From Nemertoderma westbladi (taxonomy: Eukaryota; Xenacoelomorpha; Nemertodermatida; Nemertodermatidae): a stretch of 21,157 bases of DNA. The position numbers were made by a program, and so were the translations under genes. The notes beneath the pieces were generated by a model. It was not told the origin of the DNA and searched no databases. It saw only the letters and a program-made list of their open reading frames with translations. Numbering within the stretch: position 1 is the stretch's first letter; every line of letters starts with the position of its first letter. The stretch covers positions 1 through 21,157 of the forward strand of contig JAUCBJ010004119.1 in assembly GCA_032718475.1 (NCBI GenBank), read 5' to 3'. This document shows, one piece after another, positions 9,758-18,740 of the stretch.

Positions 9758-10408
9758 CATGTTGTCAGCTGTCATGTTTTACATTTGACTTTTTCCCCAA
9801 TGTGCGACAGAATGGTATCAAGTAATACAACTTTAAACATACATAACTGATATGTATCCCTTACGAAACCAATTATTTTTATGTGTTGTTTAACATTGGT
9901 TATCACTTGGTTAATAATGTGGTTCTTCTGCGATTGCCACCAGTTTGTCCCACATTAGAAAACACATTCGTAAAACATAACTTGTTTTCTTGACATTTGT
10001 GTTACACATCTGGAATAAGAAACACATGAGATGCACATATTAATTTTTCACTTAGTGGAAGCCAGTGGAACCATTTGGAAGACAACGAACGGGGGTGCTG
10101 TATACGTTTGTCAATTGCTAACAACACCTGAGTCACCCAATAAAATGCCAACCAACAACAGTATCTGGAAATTGTCGTAAGCTTAGCATAATACCTAGAA
10201 AACGGTACCTTTGTATTTCGATCAATTAAAAAACATTATTCTTAACATAAATCTCAAATAAAAAATACTAATTAAAGATTTAAGGAGAATTGGATATGGG
10301 GAATCTAATTTCATTTAAATTCGTATAAATAGTTCCCTAGTAATTAATTCTCGATTTAAGAAATTTACAAAACCAAAATATTTTCTTCGAAATAAACAAC
10401 ATCTCAAT
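9758..10408. other. Anonymous AT-rich DNA
   Basis: No supported gene. A degenerate unit of the upstream minisatellite is visible at about 10057-10080. The rest is AT-rich with no repeat ends that I recognise. Confidence 0.5.
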
Positions 10409-10471
10409 GTGGGATTGAACCCGCGGGCGGTATACCGAATTCCAAGTCGTTCAACACTACAAAGTGAGCAA
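10409..10471 (-). mobile_element. tRNA-like (SINE or tRNA pseudogene) relic
   Basis: On the minus strand a clear B box (GGGTTCAATCCC, near 10411-10422) is preceded at tRNA-like spacing by an A-box-like TTGCTCACTTTGTAGTG and by GACTTGGAATTCGG in the anticodon-arm position. The D arm and acceptor stem do not pair well, so this is a relic, not a working tRNA gene. Confidence 0.45.
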
Positions 10472-10582
10472 AATCGCAACAATTTCCCAAGTGAGCAATA
10501 GCGCCATACTGGATACCATCAGTGAACAAAAGCAAATTGGAAATCTACAACAACAACAACAAACAAATAATCATGCAGTAGC

Positions 10583-10771
10583 AAAGGGAGGTGGTGGATC
10601 TTTCGGGTGATCAAAGAAACAGTTTTACAATATTTCAACCCAAACATGTAATTAAAATACAAATAGGTGAATAGCAGGCCTTCAAACAGGGCATAGCTGG
10701 TACATTGTTTGGGTTGAAATATTGGCTAAAACTGTTTTTTTGATCACCCTAAAGATCCACCACCTCCCTTT
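10583..10771. mobile_element. 189-bp foldback element (arms about 67 bp)
   Basis: AAAGGGAGGTGGTGGATCTT starts the left arm, which continues through GGGTGATCAAA, AACAGTTTTA and AATATTTCAACCCAAACA. The right arm is its inverted copy with a few mismatches. The arms take up about two thirds of the element, and the remainder is a short AT-rich loop. There is no coding capacity, and no convincing target duplication was found. Its transcript would form a long hairpin. Confidence 0.8.
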
Positions 10772-10894
10772 ACCACTCTGTTTGTATGATGTTTACACCA
10801 GCGACCTGGGGCGGAACTATCTTTGGAATTTACAACCAAACCGAGCTTTAGATACGCGGATCTAAAGTACCCGAGGCTGCATTATGGCTACGAA

Positions 10895-10903
10895 TAAAAA
10901 TGT
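10895..10903. repeat. Left 9-bp target-site duplication
   Basis: TAAAAATGT directly precedes the left TIR. TAAAATTGT directly follows the right TIR at 14672-14680. Eight of nine positions agree. Confidence 0.6.
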
Positions 10904-11183
10904 GGGTATAACTTTTCGCCATATCCGTTTCCGTATGTACATACGCGTCGCGTATGTGCGTATGTAATGGATTCCTATGGAGAATAATCCGTATGTGATT
11001 TTAGAGATTAGGCATCGCGGACCAGTAAGAAGTGCACAGCACGCATGCAGACTGAAGACAGGTAGGCCTACTTAAAGTTTAGTGATTTAATGAGTGTGGC
11101 TGCCGCTACCTATGTCAAATAAACAATGCAGGACAGGTCCAGGATGAGTGACAGCCGGTTTCCGCCAGCCCCGGGATGCGCCA
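10904..11183. repeat. Left terminal inverted repeat
   Basis: This pairs with 14381-14671 in inverted orientation. Landmarks shared by both arms are GGGTATAACTTTTCGCC at the tip, a CGTATGTGCGTATGTAATGG block, GACCAGTAAGAAGTGCACAG, a GACTGAAGACAGGTAGGCCT block, GAGTGTGGCTGCCGCTACCT and AGCCCCGGGATGCGCCA at the inner edge. Confidence 0.9.
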
Positions 11184-11243
11184 GCAGTGCAGTACCTACT
11201 GGATTAACCAGTTAACTCTTCTTGACGCCGCTTGGAAAACTAA

Positions 11244-12515
11244 CCACCCCGTGATTTATTTTTGAACTGTACAACTGAACTTAAATATATAATGACAATG
11301 ATGTACAATATTTTACCGAAACCCTCCCTCTCAATTAAAGAAACTTTTAACTGCAGCACTTATTCAGCTTTTATACAACCGGCTACAAAACCACGACGAG
11401 GGCGACCGTCCGGTGGCTTCACCATACTTTGCAAACCAAAACTGAACCCCTCCATGATATCCCGTACAAACAACTACATAATAGTGGAAACTATCTGCGC
11501 GTATTGCCTACTATTTTATTTTACCCCGGAGCTCCCGGTTGAGGATATTGTGTTGGACATATCGCATGCGTTATCTCTCGTTGATAATAAAAAAGTTATC
11601 ATTGTTGGCGGAGATTTTAACTGCCGGCTTGATGCTGGCTCGCGAGGAGACAACTTAACGGATTATTTCTCCAACATTGGGTTCTCTCTGCTAAATCAAA
11701 GCAGCACTCCAACATACATATCGCCACAAGGCGAAAGTGTAATAGATCTGTTATATATACAATACGCAGGATTCATACCTTTGACATTGCCAATGGTCGA
11801 TATTGCTCAAAACGCAATTCGAAAACACCAACGACTTTCCGTAGTCATCAGACTTAACTACCCATCAATTACAGTAACTAAACGCCCAACCCCGTTAAGC
11901 AGAAAGTTAATCATTACCAAACTGGCCCAGAATGGTACATTGGGAAATGTCTGCAACCTACTTACTGCTGATATGGACATTGAGCAGGCATCAACTCAAC
12001 TTACGGAAATTATCGTTAACTCAACGGCCCGGAAGAGAGCCCCTACTAACCACAATGGAAAACCTTGGTTCGATTCAAATTGCATGGTGGCAAAGAACTC
12101 CCTGATGGTTGCAATGAATAACCGGAATAATTCGGACAGGGATAAACTAACCTTCTGGAACCTCCGCAAATCATATAAAAACCTACTAAAAGGAAAATGC
12201 CAATCATACGAGGACCAGCAATTGCTGGAAAAACTCAATAAAGCTGAAGTCAATCCATGGGCTCTATTCAAAAGTCACACCCCCTCAGTGGCACCAATTG
12301 ATTCCAACCGTCTGGAGAGCCACTTCCAGAACTTTCTTGGGGTACCGAACAATCCCCCCAATTGTGATGAAGAGCCATGCCCATCGGAAGTCGAACAATT
12401 AGAAACCGAATGGTACAATGAACCCTTCACTCAGCAGGAGGTAAATGAAGTAATATCCTCAGCGGCCAATAAGAAGGTGTGTGTGGGCCGAACAGAATCT
12501 ACTTCGAACATCTAA
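11244..12515 (+). pseudogene. LINE ORF2, N-terminal part: truncated APE endonuclease and linker
   Basis: This frame encodes the C-terminal half of an apurinic-type endonuclease as found in LINE ORF2 proteins. Visible are GRPSGG (about residues 47-52, counted from 11262), the GGDFN core (116-120) and VIDLLY (160-165). The N-terminal half with the catalytic Asn and Glu motifs is absent. The terminal SDH motif is replaced by RKH, so the nicking activity is very probably lost. A charged linker follows, leading to the RT N-terminal region (FTQQEVNEVI). The frame is open from 11244, after a stop at 11241, with no good start codon. At about 12477-12488 a GTGTGTGT tract shifts the frame, and the protein logically continues in 12479-14269. 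It begins only about 60 bp inside the left TIR. The clade is not certain; it belongs to the broad CR1/Jockey-type group. Confidence 0.85.
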
Positions 12516-14269
12516 AACTCTCCTCCTCGGTCCTTCTCACCACAATCACGCTACTTTTCAACACCTGTTTGTATATTGGCAAACTACCTACAATTTGGAG
12601 AGAAAGCATCTTAATTATCATCTACAAAGGAAAGGGCCCCGTCACAAATCCTGATAATTATAGAGGGATAGCTCTTCTGTGCGTCCTCTTGAAAACTCTA
12701 ACCTCTGTAATCGACAAACGAGTTCGTAAATGGATATCCTTTATCAAATATATACCACTGGAACAATATGGATTTTCCCCTGGGAAATCTACTATTGACA
12801 CTCTGCGAAATCTTCTAAAGGTTATCTCCACGCGCTTAAACTCAACCAACAAAAACGAACGCGTGCTTTATGCTGCATTCGTTGACTTTCGCAAAGCTTT
12901 TGATATGGTTAGTCGAATCAAACTCCTATCCAAAATCCACGCAGCTGGTATAAAAGGAAAGCTATATAACTTGATACGGGCGTTATTGGATAATAATATT
13001 CGCGTTTTCGATGGAGTAAAATTATCAAATATTATACACCAACTCCGGGCTGTGCTCCAGGGTGACTGCTTCAGCCCCACATGTTTCCTGATCCTCATCG
13101 CAGACCTCGCCTTCATTTTGCGTCAAGTAGCAGCAACTATTAAGTTCATTTTCTTTGCAGACGACCTTGTATTTTACTCTTCAACACGGGAAGACATTCA
13201 ACAGGGCTTAGACGTTCTTCATCAGTGGTGCATTGTTAATGGCATGGAAGTAAACCTCACCAAAACAAAAATCATAAAATTTAGGAAAGGTGGCCGTCTA
13301 GCACTGAACGACAAATTCACTTATGCTGGTTCCAATGTCATCGTGACAAATAAATACGAATATCTAGGTGTAATCTTACAGCCTTCTCTATGCTTCAGTG
13401 AACATATCAAATCAAAAAAGAAGAAATCGTACAGTGTAATTGGCTCAATAAATAATTTACCTCTCTTATCTGTAGAGACCGGTTTACGGATTTTCAACAT
13501 GAAATTTGCCCCAATGATATTATATGCACTGCCTGAGATTGCTCCTTTCCTTAAACTCCCGCAACTAAAAGATATAGACAAGATAAAAACGACATTTATT
13601 AAGAAAATGCTAAACTTGCACACCTCTGCCTCCTCCACGATGGCCCTCAATCTGATCGGCGAGAAGTCATTGGTGGAAGAAATTTGCAAGATGCATCCAA
13701 ATATTTTCGATACTAACTCTCTCGCCCTATACTCTAACTTCAGGGAGGAGCGGGAGGCTAACTTCATCGCGGCTGGTTACGCACTCGGTCCCGGGTTCTC
13801 ATCTTCTGGCTGGAAATTACCTGGCCAGCGAAACCGCCATCTCATAACGAGGTCAACCTCGCACGGTTTCCACCATAAACTGTGCAGGAACTCAGTCCCC
13901 TTCCACGACCTATCCGATGGCTGCGCATGCCGGTACTGCAACAGGTCTGCCAAAACCGCTACCACGCTCTGGTTTGCCCCACGTGCCCATCGCTATCTCA
14001 ACTATCGTTGTAAATACATCTCACTTCCACCACTCTTAACTTTATTTTTAGCTATATTTAATTTTAGAATTGTTTTATTTAAATCTATTGAAAATTATGT
14101 GCTGTGCTTTTATAAATTTACCTGGCCTACCCTATTTGCCCCGGTTGGGGGCGTATCTTCAATATATATTAACATATACAGTAATATACCTTTACTTTCG
14201 CTGTTTCGGGGCCATTATATAGTTAACCATATACAGCCAAGTGCCTACAAGTCTAACCTAGTCTGCTAG
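12479..14269 (+). pseudogene. LINE ORF2, reverse transcriptase part
   Basis: This encodes a non-LTR reverse transcriptase, which copies RNA into DNA primed at the nicked target. Numbering residues from 12479: CGPNRI (2-7) and NYRGIALL (60-67) of the fingers, the palm Asp motif FVDFRKAFD (134-142), QGDCFSP (194-200), the catalytic FADD (226-229), GMEVN near 255 and YLGVIL (295-300). All core palm residues are intact. A C-terminal HGFHHKLC plus CACRYC cluster with a later His (461-504) resembles the Cys/His region that ends many LINE proteins. The last 80 residues are unusually hydrophobic and may be read-through into 3' sequence. The frame overlaps the endonuclease frame and is offset from it by the GT-tract shift. 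It has no good start of its own, so the RT would not be made as part of a full ORF2. Confidence 0.88.
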
Positions 14270-14380
14270 TGCCAGTTAGTCAAACCACGTGTCTGTGAGT
14301 GCAACCGGGTGCCAGTGCCAGTAATTAATCTAAGTCCAACCGGGCGGCCAGTGTCAGTTAGTACAATAAAACAAGCGCTG
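14270..14380 (+). other. LINE 3' region with degenerate tandem motif and AATAAA
   Basis: Between the RT stop and the right TIR lie repeats of an AGTGCCAGTTAGTC / AACCGGGTGCCAGTG-like motif and an AATAAA hexamer near 14364. Short tandem 3' ends are common in LINEs. No poly-A tail is present at the TIR junction. Confidence 0.5.
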
Positions 14381-14671
14381 TGGCGCATCCCGGGGCTGAA
14401 GGAAAATCATCTGTCACTCAACATGGACCTACAATGTTTATTTGCCATTAGGTAGCGGCAGCCACACTCATTAAATCACTTAGCTCTAAGTAGGCCTACC
14501 TGTCTTCAGTCTGCATGTGTGCTGTGCACTTCTTACTGGTCCGCAATGCCTAATCTTTAAAATCACATACGGATTATTCTCCATAGGAATCCATTACATA
14601 CGCACATACGCGCATGTACATATGGATACGGCAAATGCATACGGATACGGATACGGCGAAAAGTTATACCC
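14381..14671. repeat. Right terminal inverted repeat
   Basis: This is the inverted partner of 10904-11183, running outward from TGGCGCATCCCGGGGCT to GGCGAAAAGTTATACCC. Near the tip it carries extra GGATACGG-type short repeats that make it slightly longer than the left arm. Confidence 0.9.
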
Positions 14672-14680
14672 TAAAATTGT

Positions 14681-15760
14681 TACCGGTATTCAATTTCTAA
14701 ATAAAATTGTATAATCTATTTCATTAAAAATCTAACTCACAATTAATAATAATACTAGAGGGATATAATGAAGTTGATAATAAAGTGTATTCGAAATTGT
14801 ACAAAATGTGAATACGCAAGTAGTCTAAATAAATAACATTAGTTCAGAACAATATTGTACGGTAGAAATGTAACATAGTACAAAAGTATTATTATTATTT
14901 AACCATGTGGTTTATCACATAAACCACATGGTAGACCGTTAACTGTTAATGGATTTCGTTAAGAAGAAGGGTAGCCCAACGATTCTAACTGTTGTAATAG
15001 TGTATTATAATATAGTTTTAATGGTGTTGTAATATCAAGTATTAGTAATATATTTAACATTGTCATACAATAACACTGTTACCGTTACCGTCTCGCCATA
15101 TCTTTTACTTCGGCTTGAAGGTTACGTCGCGTTTCAGCTACTGTAATGTCTCGTATCGGCAAAAGTTAAGTTTCGGCAAAAGAAAATAAAGATAAACACT
15201 AAGTTTGTTAGATTCATATTACTATAATGGTTTAATTCAATAATTAACAGCTGTATAGTTCGTGTGTAATTTGTTCTTTATGTAATTTGTTCGTTCTAAA
15301 CTGTTATTTACATACATATGTGTGCAAAAGAAGCACCTGGGCGCCTGCCTGGGCGTGTGCTGGTGCGAGTGGTTTCCTACATGAACGAACGTATTGAGTG
15401 GAGACAGGTGGACGCAAATCCGGGGTGCAGTCACTTGCCAAGTACAGTATGCCATATGCCCAATGAATCACATGCCCAATATAAAAATAAAACGAAAAAT
15501 AAAAATAAGTCACTTCCCCTATAAGTCACTTGCCCAATAGCCTAAGATGCTAAAGATGTCTACAAAATTGGATTCTCTAAACTTATGTCGTTGCATGTCA
15601 CATATAGATAATTAAGTCAATAAAATCAATATAGTTATTGCAATACTAAAAAACATAATAACAGATTTGTTCGGAACTTTTCGTATATTTTTCTATGTAT
15701 ACATCATCAGCCGAGTATTGCAGTAATAAATGGCAGCCGGCTTTGAAAATTACATCTCAA
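14681..15760. other. Anonymous AT-rich DNA
   Basis: No supported gene. The one strong structure is a 14-bp inverted repeat with a 3-nt loop at 14902-14932. Short frames on both strands near 15237-15524 overlap each other and show no domain. Confidence 0.5.
14902..14932. repeat. Perfect hairpin: 14-bp arms, 3-nt loop
   Basis: ACCATGTGGTTTAT, then CAC, then ATAAACCACATGGT. The arms are perfectly complementary. No following T or A run suggests a terminator role. Confidence 0.9.
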
Positions 15761-15878
15761 GAACCTGTGGTCTAGTGGTTGTTGTCTCGGCTTCCACCTC
15801 CAAGTCCCAGGTTCGAATCCGACAACACGCTGACCCATTAAGGTCGAAACGTGCCCGTGGTTTGGCGAGATATAAGAT
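15761..15878 (+). mobile_element. tRNA-derived SINE
   Basis: An A box (TGGTCTAGTGGTT, 15768-15780) and a B box (GGTTCGAATCC, 15810-15820) are spaced as in a tRNA, followed by a short unique body (CTGACCCATTAAGGTCGAAA). The stems do not pair as in a functional tRNA. The 3' end is not clear. The head differs from that at 4321, so it belongs to another SINE family. Confidence 0.6.
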
Positions 15879-15974
15879 ATTAATTTCATTATAAACAATT
15901 ACGCGATCCCTAAATTTGTACACTACCCGGTTAAAAAGTGCCAATAAAAGATAAGTTATTTCCGGATAAAATAA

Positions 15975-15980
15975 ACCAGA
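15975..15980. repeat. Probable target-site duplication of the BEL element (left)
   Basis: ACCAGA abuts the left LTR and recurs at 20832-20837, one base beyond the right LTR end. BEL/Pao elements usually make duplications of 4-6 bp. Confidence 0.5.
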
Positions 15981-16451
15981 TGTCATGAAGGAATCATGCA
16001 ATTTGTGATATTGTTGACCGAAGCCCTCACATTGTCGAAAGAAATATTGTTGTCTCCAATAATCACCATATATTACGTATAATATAATAAATAATCCTAA
16101 ATATCCTAAAATACAAATATAATTTTCTGCACAAATTACTCACAGTACTCACAACCGTGAGTCTGTGCCAATATTGAAGACTGAGCTCACAATTCCGGGT
16201 TTTCTCAAACTAAAATTTCTACATATCATTAAGCTGAATAGCACTGCTGATATACTGTATTTATCGCCTGACATTGTGTTACATCAAATTATACTGTATC
16301 TCATAAATTGTACTGAACACCGGAATTGTTTGCTTTTCAACTAATTATTGAAACAATAAAGACGATAAATAAATTACATAAATTGAACATACATAATAAA
16401 AACGGATATTGCCAATGAAGCCTACTCAAATTCCGATTACAATTTATGACA
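15981..16451 (-). repeat. 3' LTR of BEL element
   Basis: On the minus strand it starts TGTCATAAATTG and ends CCTTCATGACA, with the usual TG...CA termini. It differs from the 5' LTR at about six bases and one single-base gap. Confidence 0.95.
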
Positions 16452-16464
16452 CTCCCCCTTGTTA
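16452..16464 (-). other. Polypurine tract
   Basis: The minus-strand sequence AACAAGGGGGAG lies immediately upstream of the 3' LTR start, the expected place for plus-strand priming. Confidence 0.75.
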
Positions 16465-16524
16465 GTTGTAAAACTAACAACACGATAAATTAAATTATAA
16501 CCTCATCCATAATCTAAGTTGATG

Positions 16525-16713
16525 TTAATTTGCATAATAACTACGGAATTTTGTAATATTGGAGGCGTCATTAATTTCGAGAGGATAAATTTGTCTAAGA
16601 GAGCGAACAAGAACTCTAGCTTGCTTTCCCCTAGGCACGAGTTTGATTTTTGCAGACCTTATTGATCCATCTCGAGACACAATAAGTTCTTGTATATAAC
16701 ATAATTTCCACAT
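16525..16713 (-). pseudogene. BEL integrase-associated C-terminal domain (DUF5641-like)
   Basis: The frame reads WKLCYIQELIVSRDG, then AKIKLVPRGK, then RSLRQIYPLEI, the characteristic end of BEL/Pao polyproteins (a small basic domain with a closing LYPLE motif). It is out of frame with the integrase segment at 16659-17260. The shift falls near 16715-16730, just after VGDV, where roughly 15-20 residues also appear to be missing. The frame stops at 16525, about 60 bp before the polypurine tract. Confidence 0.75.
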
Positions 16714-17260
16714 ACGTCTCCAACGCTAGGAATTGTTTGTGATTTTCGTGAAACATTGTTTTTGGTGTGCGTGCTTTGTAATTCACTAAGGTAGTCTGCG
16801 CGCCAAAGGTAGGTAAAAGCGTTGCTAGATGGCTCTTGATATTTGGCTCTGTCAATTAGAGCAGCTCTATTACTAGAGTTTGGGATTGGTAGAGTAATTT
16901 TGACTGATGGGTCAGGTAATGCACACAGTCTTTTACCGACAAGAAAATGACTAGGAGTTAAAGGCTGAATATCATCCTCTAACTTACTGTATACGTATGT
17001 AATGGGTCTACTGTTGACTGCTGCCTCTACCGATAGGAGGACACTGTGAAGTTCTTCTAAGGAAAGAATTGCACGGCCTATAGACTTGCGAAAGCAATTC
17101 TTCATCGTACCTACTACACGTTCTATGAACCCGAATGCTTGCGGGTTGCGTGCAATATTATTTTCCCATTTTATATTGTATTCTCCGAATAAGCGCACTA
17201 CTTCGGGGTCACTCAAAAATGTTTGATATATTTTTAACTCTTTTGCTGAACATTTAAAGT
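16659..17260 (-). pseudogene. BEL integrase, C-terminal part of the catalytic core
   Basis: This segment supplies the third acidic residue of the DDE core (FIERVVGTMK), followed by FRKSIGRAILSLEEL, the NSRPITY motif and LTPSHFLVGK, a typical BEL integrase tail. The upstream open frame extends to 17480, but that extension is derived from the inserted TIR element and is not integrase. The two Asp residues of the catalytic triad are on the far side of the insertion. The frame ends after VGDV by a frameshift. Confidence 0.85.
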
Positions 17261-18001
17261 TACAGTACAGGCCACCAGAAAACGCAGATTTGTACAATTG
17301 TGAACACATTTTATCAAATGTGTACCGGTGTAATGTAATGTTGTTGAACGGGACAATTGAACATAATTGAACATAATTGAATTGGCAACAACCAAAATTT
17401 TTTCGCCAAAGGATACAATTGAATACTTTTGAAACGCTTAGTAATCTGGAAACTCTCTGTAGTTTGCCGCGAACTGTCACTCACTGCAGCTGGAAATGCG
17501 ATAAGGATATTGTTTACCTTTATAGTGTGCGGTTAATAGTGCCTAGTAGGCAGGCCTATAGTTAGTGATGTTAAGGCATCTTCTGGTGTTTCTCTGACTA
17601 ATGGCGCGACATCTCCCTGCACTAAATCAATTATTCAATGGTCTAGGCTCCTCCATCCACATGCCCATATCCACTCCCATACACTCCATGAACATTAACA
17701 GTGTGCGGTTAGTAGTCTCTATATACACTCCATGAACCTCCATGTGGTCTTGTATGTAGTTCTCTCTCTACCAATACAGCCCATGTCCGCAATGTTACGC
17801 CCTGGGGGCTCTCTCATCTACCTGATATCAGACATACAGGCGCACCGCACACAAAGCCTTTGTCGGTCCCAGCAAGTCAGCCTCCTGCTGTGTGATCTAG
17901 AAGATAACTCACCATAACCTGCCAATCAGATGACTTGAACAAATGTGTTCACATGTGATCACATTGGATGAAATCTGCTTTTTCTTGTGGCCTGTACTGT
18001 A
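17261..18001. mobile_element. 741-bp TIR element inserted in the BEL integrase
   Basis: The ends are inverted: TACAGTACAGGCCAC on the left and GTGGCCTGTACTGTA on the right. Similarity continues inward through AGAAAACGCAGATTT and GTGAACACATTT for about 60 bp. Integrase sequence resumes cleanly on both sides, so the insertion is well defined. No transposase frame is present, making it non-autonomous. The target duplication is ambiguous (possibly only GT), so I leave the superfamily open. Internal features include a tandem ATTGAACATA motif near 17357-17380 and repeated CACTCCATGAAC motifs near 17684 and 17726. Confidence 0.88.
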
Positions 18002-18740
18002 GTACCGTTATCGCTATATATTATTTGTGTAACACCTCTCCTGGCAATAAATCTTTTAAATGAATTTATGAATGCACTCGCCATAAGAGAACGTACCAGT
18101 TCCAGATGAACCGCTCTCACAGTTGCACAAGTAAACAAACATATCCATTGCTTGCCTGTAACGGGTATAGCAACTGTAGTTTTAGCCACAGCTGTTATAG
18201 GCCCTGCAAAATCTATGCCAACAGCGCTAAAGGGTCCGAGAGTATCAACAGTTCTTGGTTCAGGTAAAGGGCCAATCTTAGGCATATCAAATGGCTTGCC
18301 TTTATAATGACTGCCTTTGTAATGACCTTTTGGTGGTAATAGAATTGGATTTTGTGTGTGGGTAGGAATAAATTCATTTACTACTCTACCTGAACAAATA
18401 ATTAAACCTGACTTACTAAGTCTTAAGTTTAATTGTTTGACTATACTTGGACAAGTTACTGATTTTCCTTGTAAATACTCTATTACATTTGGGTAACTAG
18501 TTTGTTGCTCTGCTTCAATAACTCGTCTCTCGGCTTCACCAAGCTCACTAGCTGAGACATAGTTAAGAAACAGTGCTGAATCAGTCTTGCGTTTTGGTGC
18601 TTGCAGGTTACTAATGAATCTTAAGACCCAAGCTAGAGTCCGTAGTAGATGTCGTTTCGTACTGTAGTCTGTTATATTGATTACATTGTTTAATGCTGAC
18701 AATGGTGTACTAACAGAAACGGCGATTACTGGTCCAGACT
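18002..18740 (-). pseudogene. BEL integrase, N-terminal part (zinc finger deleted)
   Basis: The minus-strand frame carries the pre-integrase region, then the integrase core with the first two catalytic Asp residues (GIDFAGP, D164, and IYSDNGTT, D231, numbered from the Met at 18702). Between LLPPKGH and KPFDMPKIGPLPEPR, where BEL elements carry the H2C2 zinc-binding domain (about 60 residues), only a short HYKGSHYKG stretch remains. It is encoded by two 15-bp tandem repeats (18297-18311 and 18312-18326). The zinc finger is therefore deleted in frame. The core is cut at 18001 by the TIR element. A stop and shift near 18740 separate it from the RNase H frame. Confidence 0.87.

Larger units (their letters stand above)
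10904..14671. mobile_element. Long-TIR element enclosing a LINE EN-RT gene (Mutator/Pack-MULE-like candidate)
   Basis: The 3,768-bp interval is bounded by inverted arms of about 280 bp (10904-11183) and 291 bp (14381-14671) that start identically with GGGTATAACTTTTCGCC and look roughly 85-90% alike by eye apart from an indel near the outer ends. A 9-bp near-perfect duplication flanks it. Long TIRs plus 9-bp duplications are typical of Mutator-like elements. No MuDR transposase is present. The interior is almost entirely an APE-endonuclease/reverse-transcriptase frame of LINE type. So this is either a Mutator-type carrier that holds LINE sequence, or a MITE into whose centre a LINE jumped. The RT is not of the DIRS or LTR kind, and no tyrosine recombinase is visible. 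Confidence 0.65.

Noticed and set aside
9394-9775. Minus-strand frames rich in GSNSFQW-type repeats
   Set aside because: Translation of the 20-bp minisatellite, not a gene.
13321-13965. Minus-strand open frames
   Set aside because: Antisense shadows of the LINE RT.
10904-14671. DIRS-type or Polinton-type element
   Set aside because: The RT is of LINE type with an APE endonuclease; no tyrosine recombinase, protein-primed polymerase or retroviral-like integrase is visible.
15761-15832. Functional tRNA gene
   Set aside because: The anticodon and acceptor stems do not pair properly, and a SINE-like body follows.
17732-17917. Plus-strand frame inside the nested TIR element as a transposase
   Set aside because: Only 61 codons with no transposase motif.
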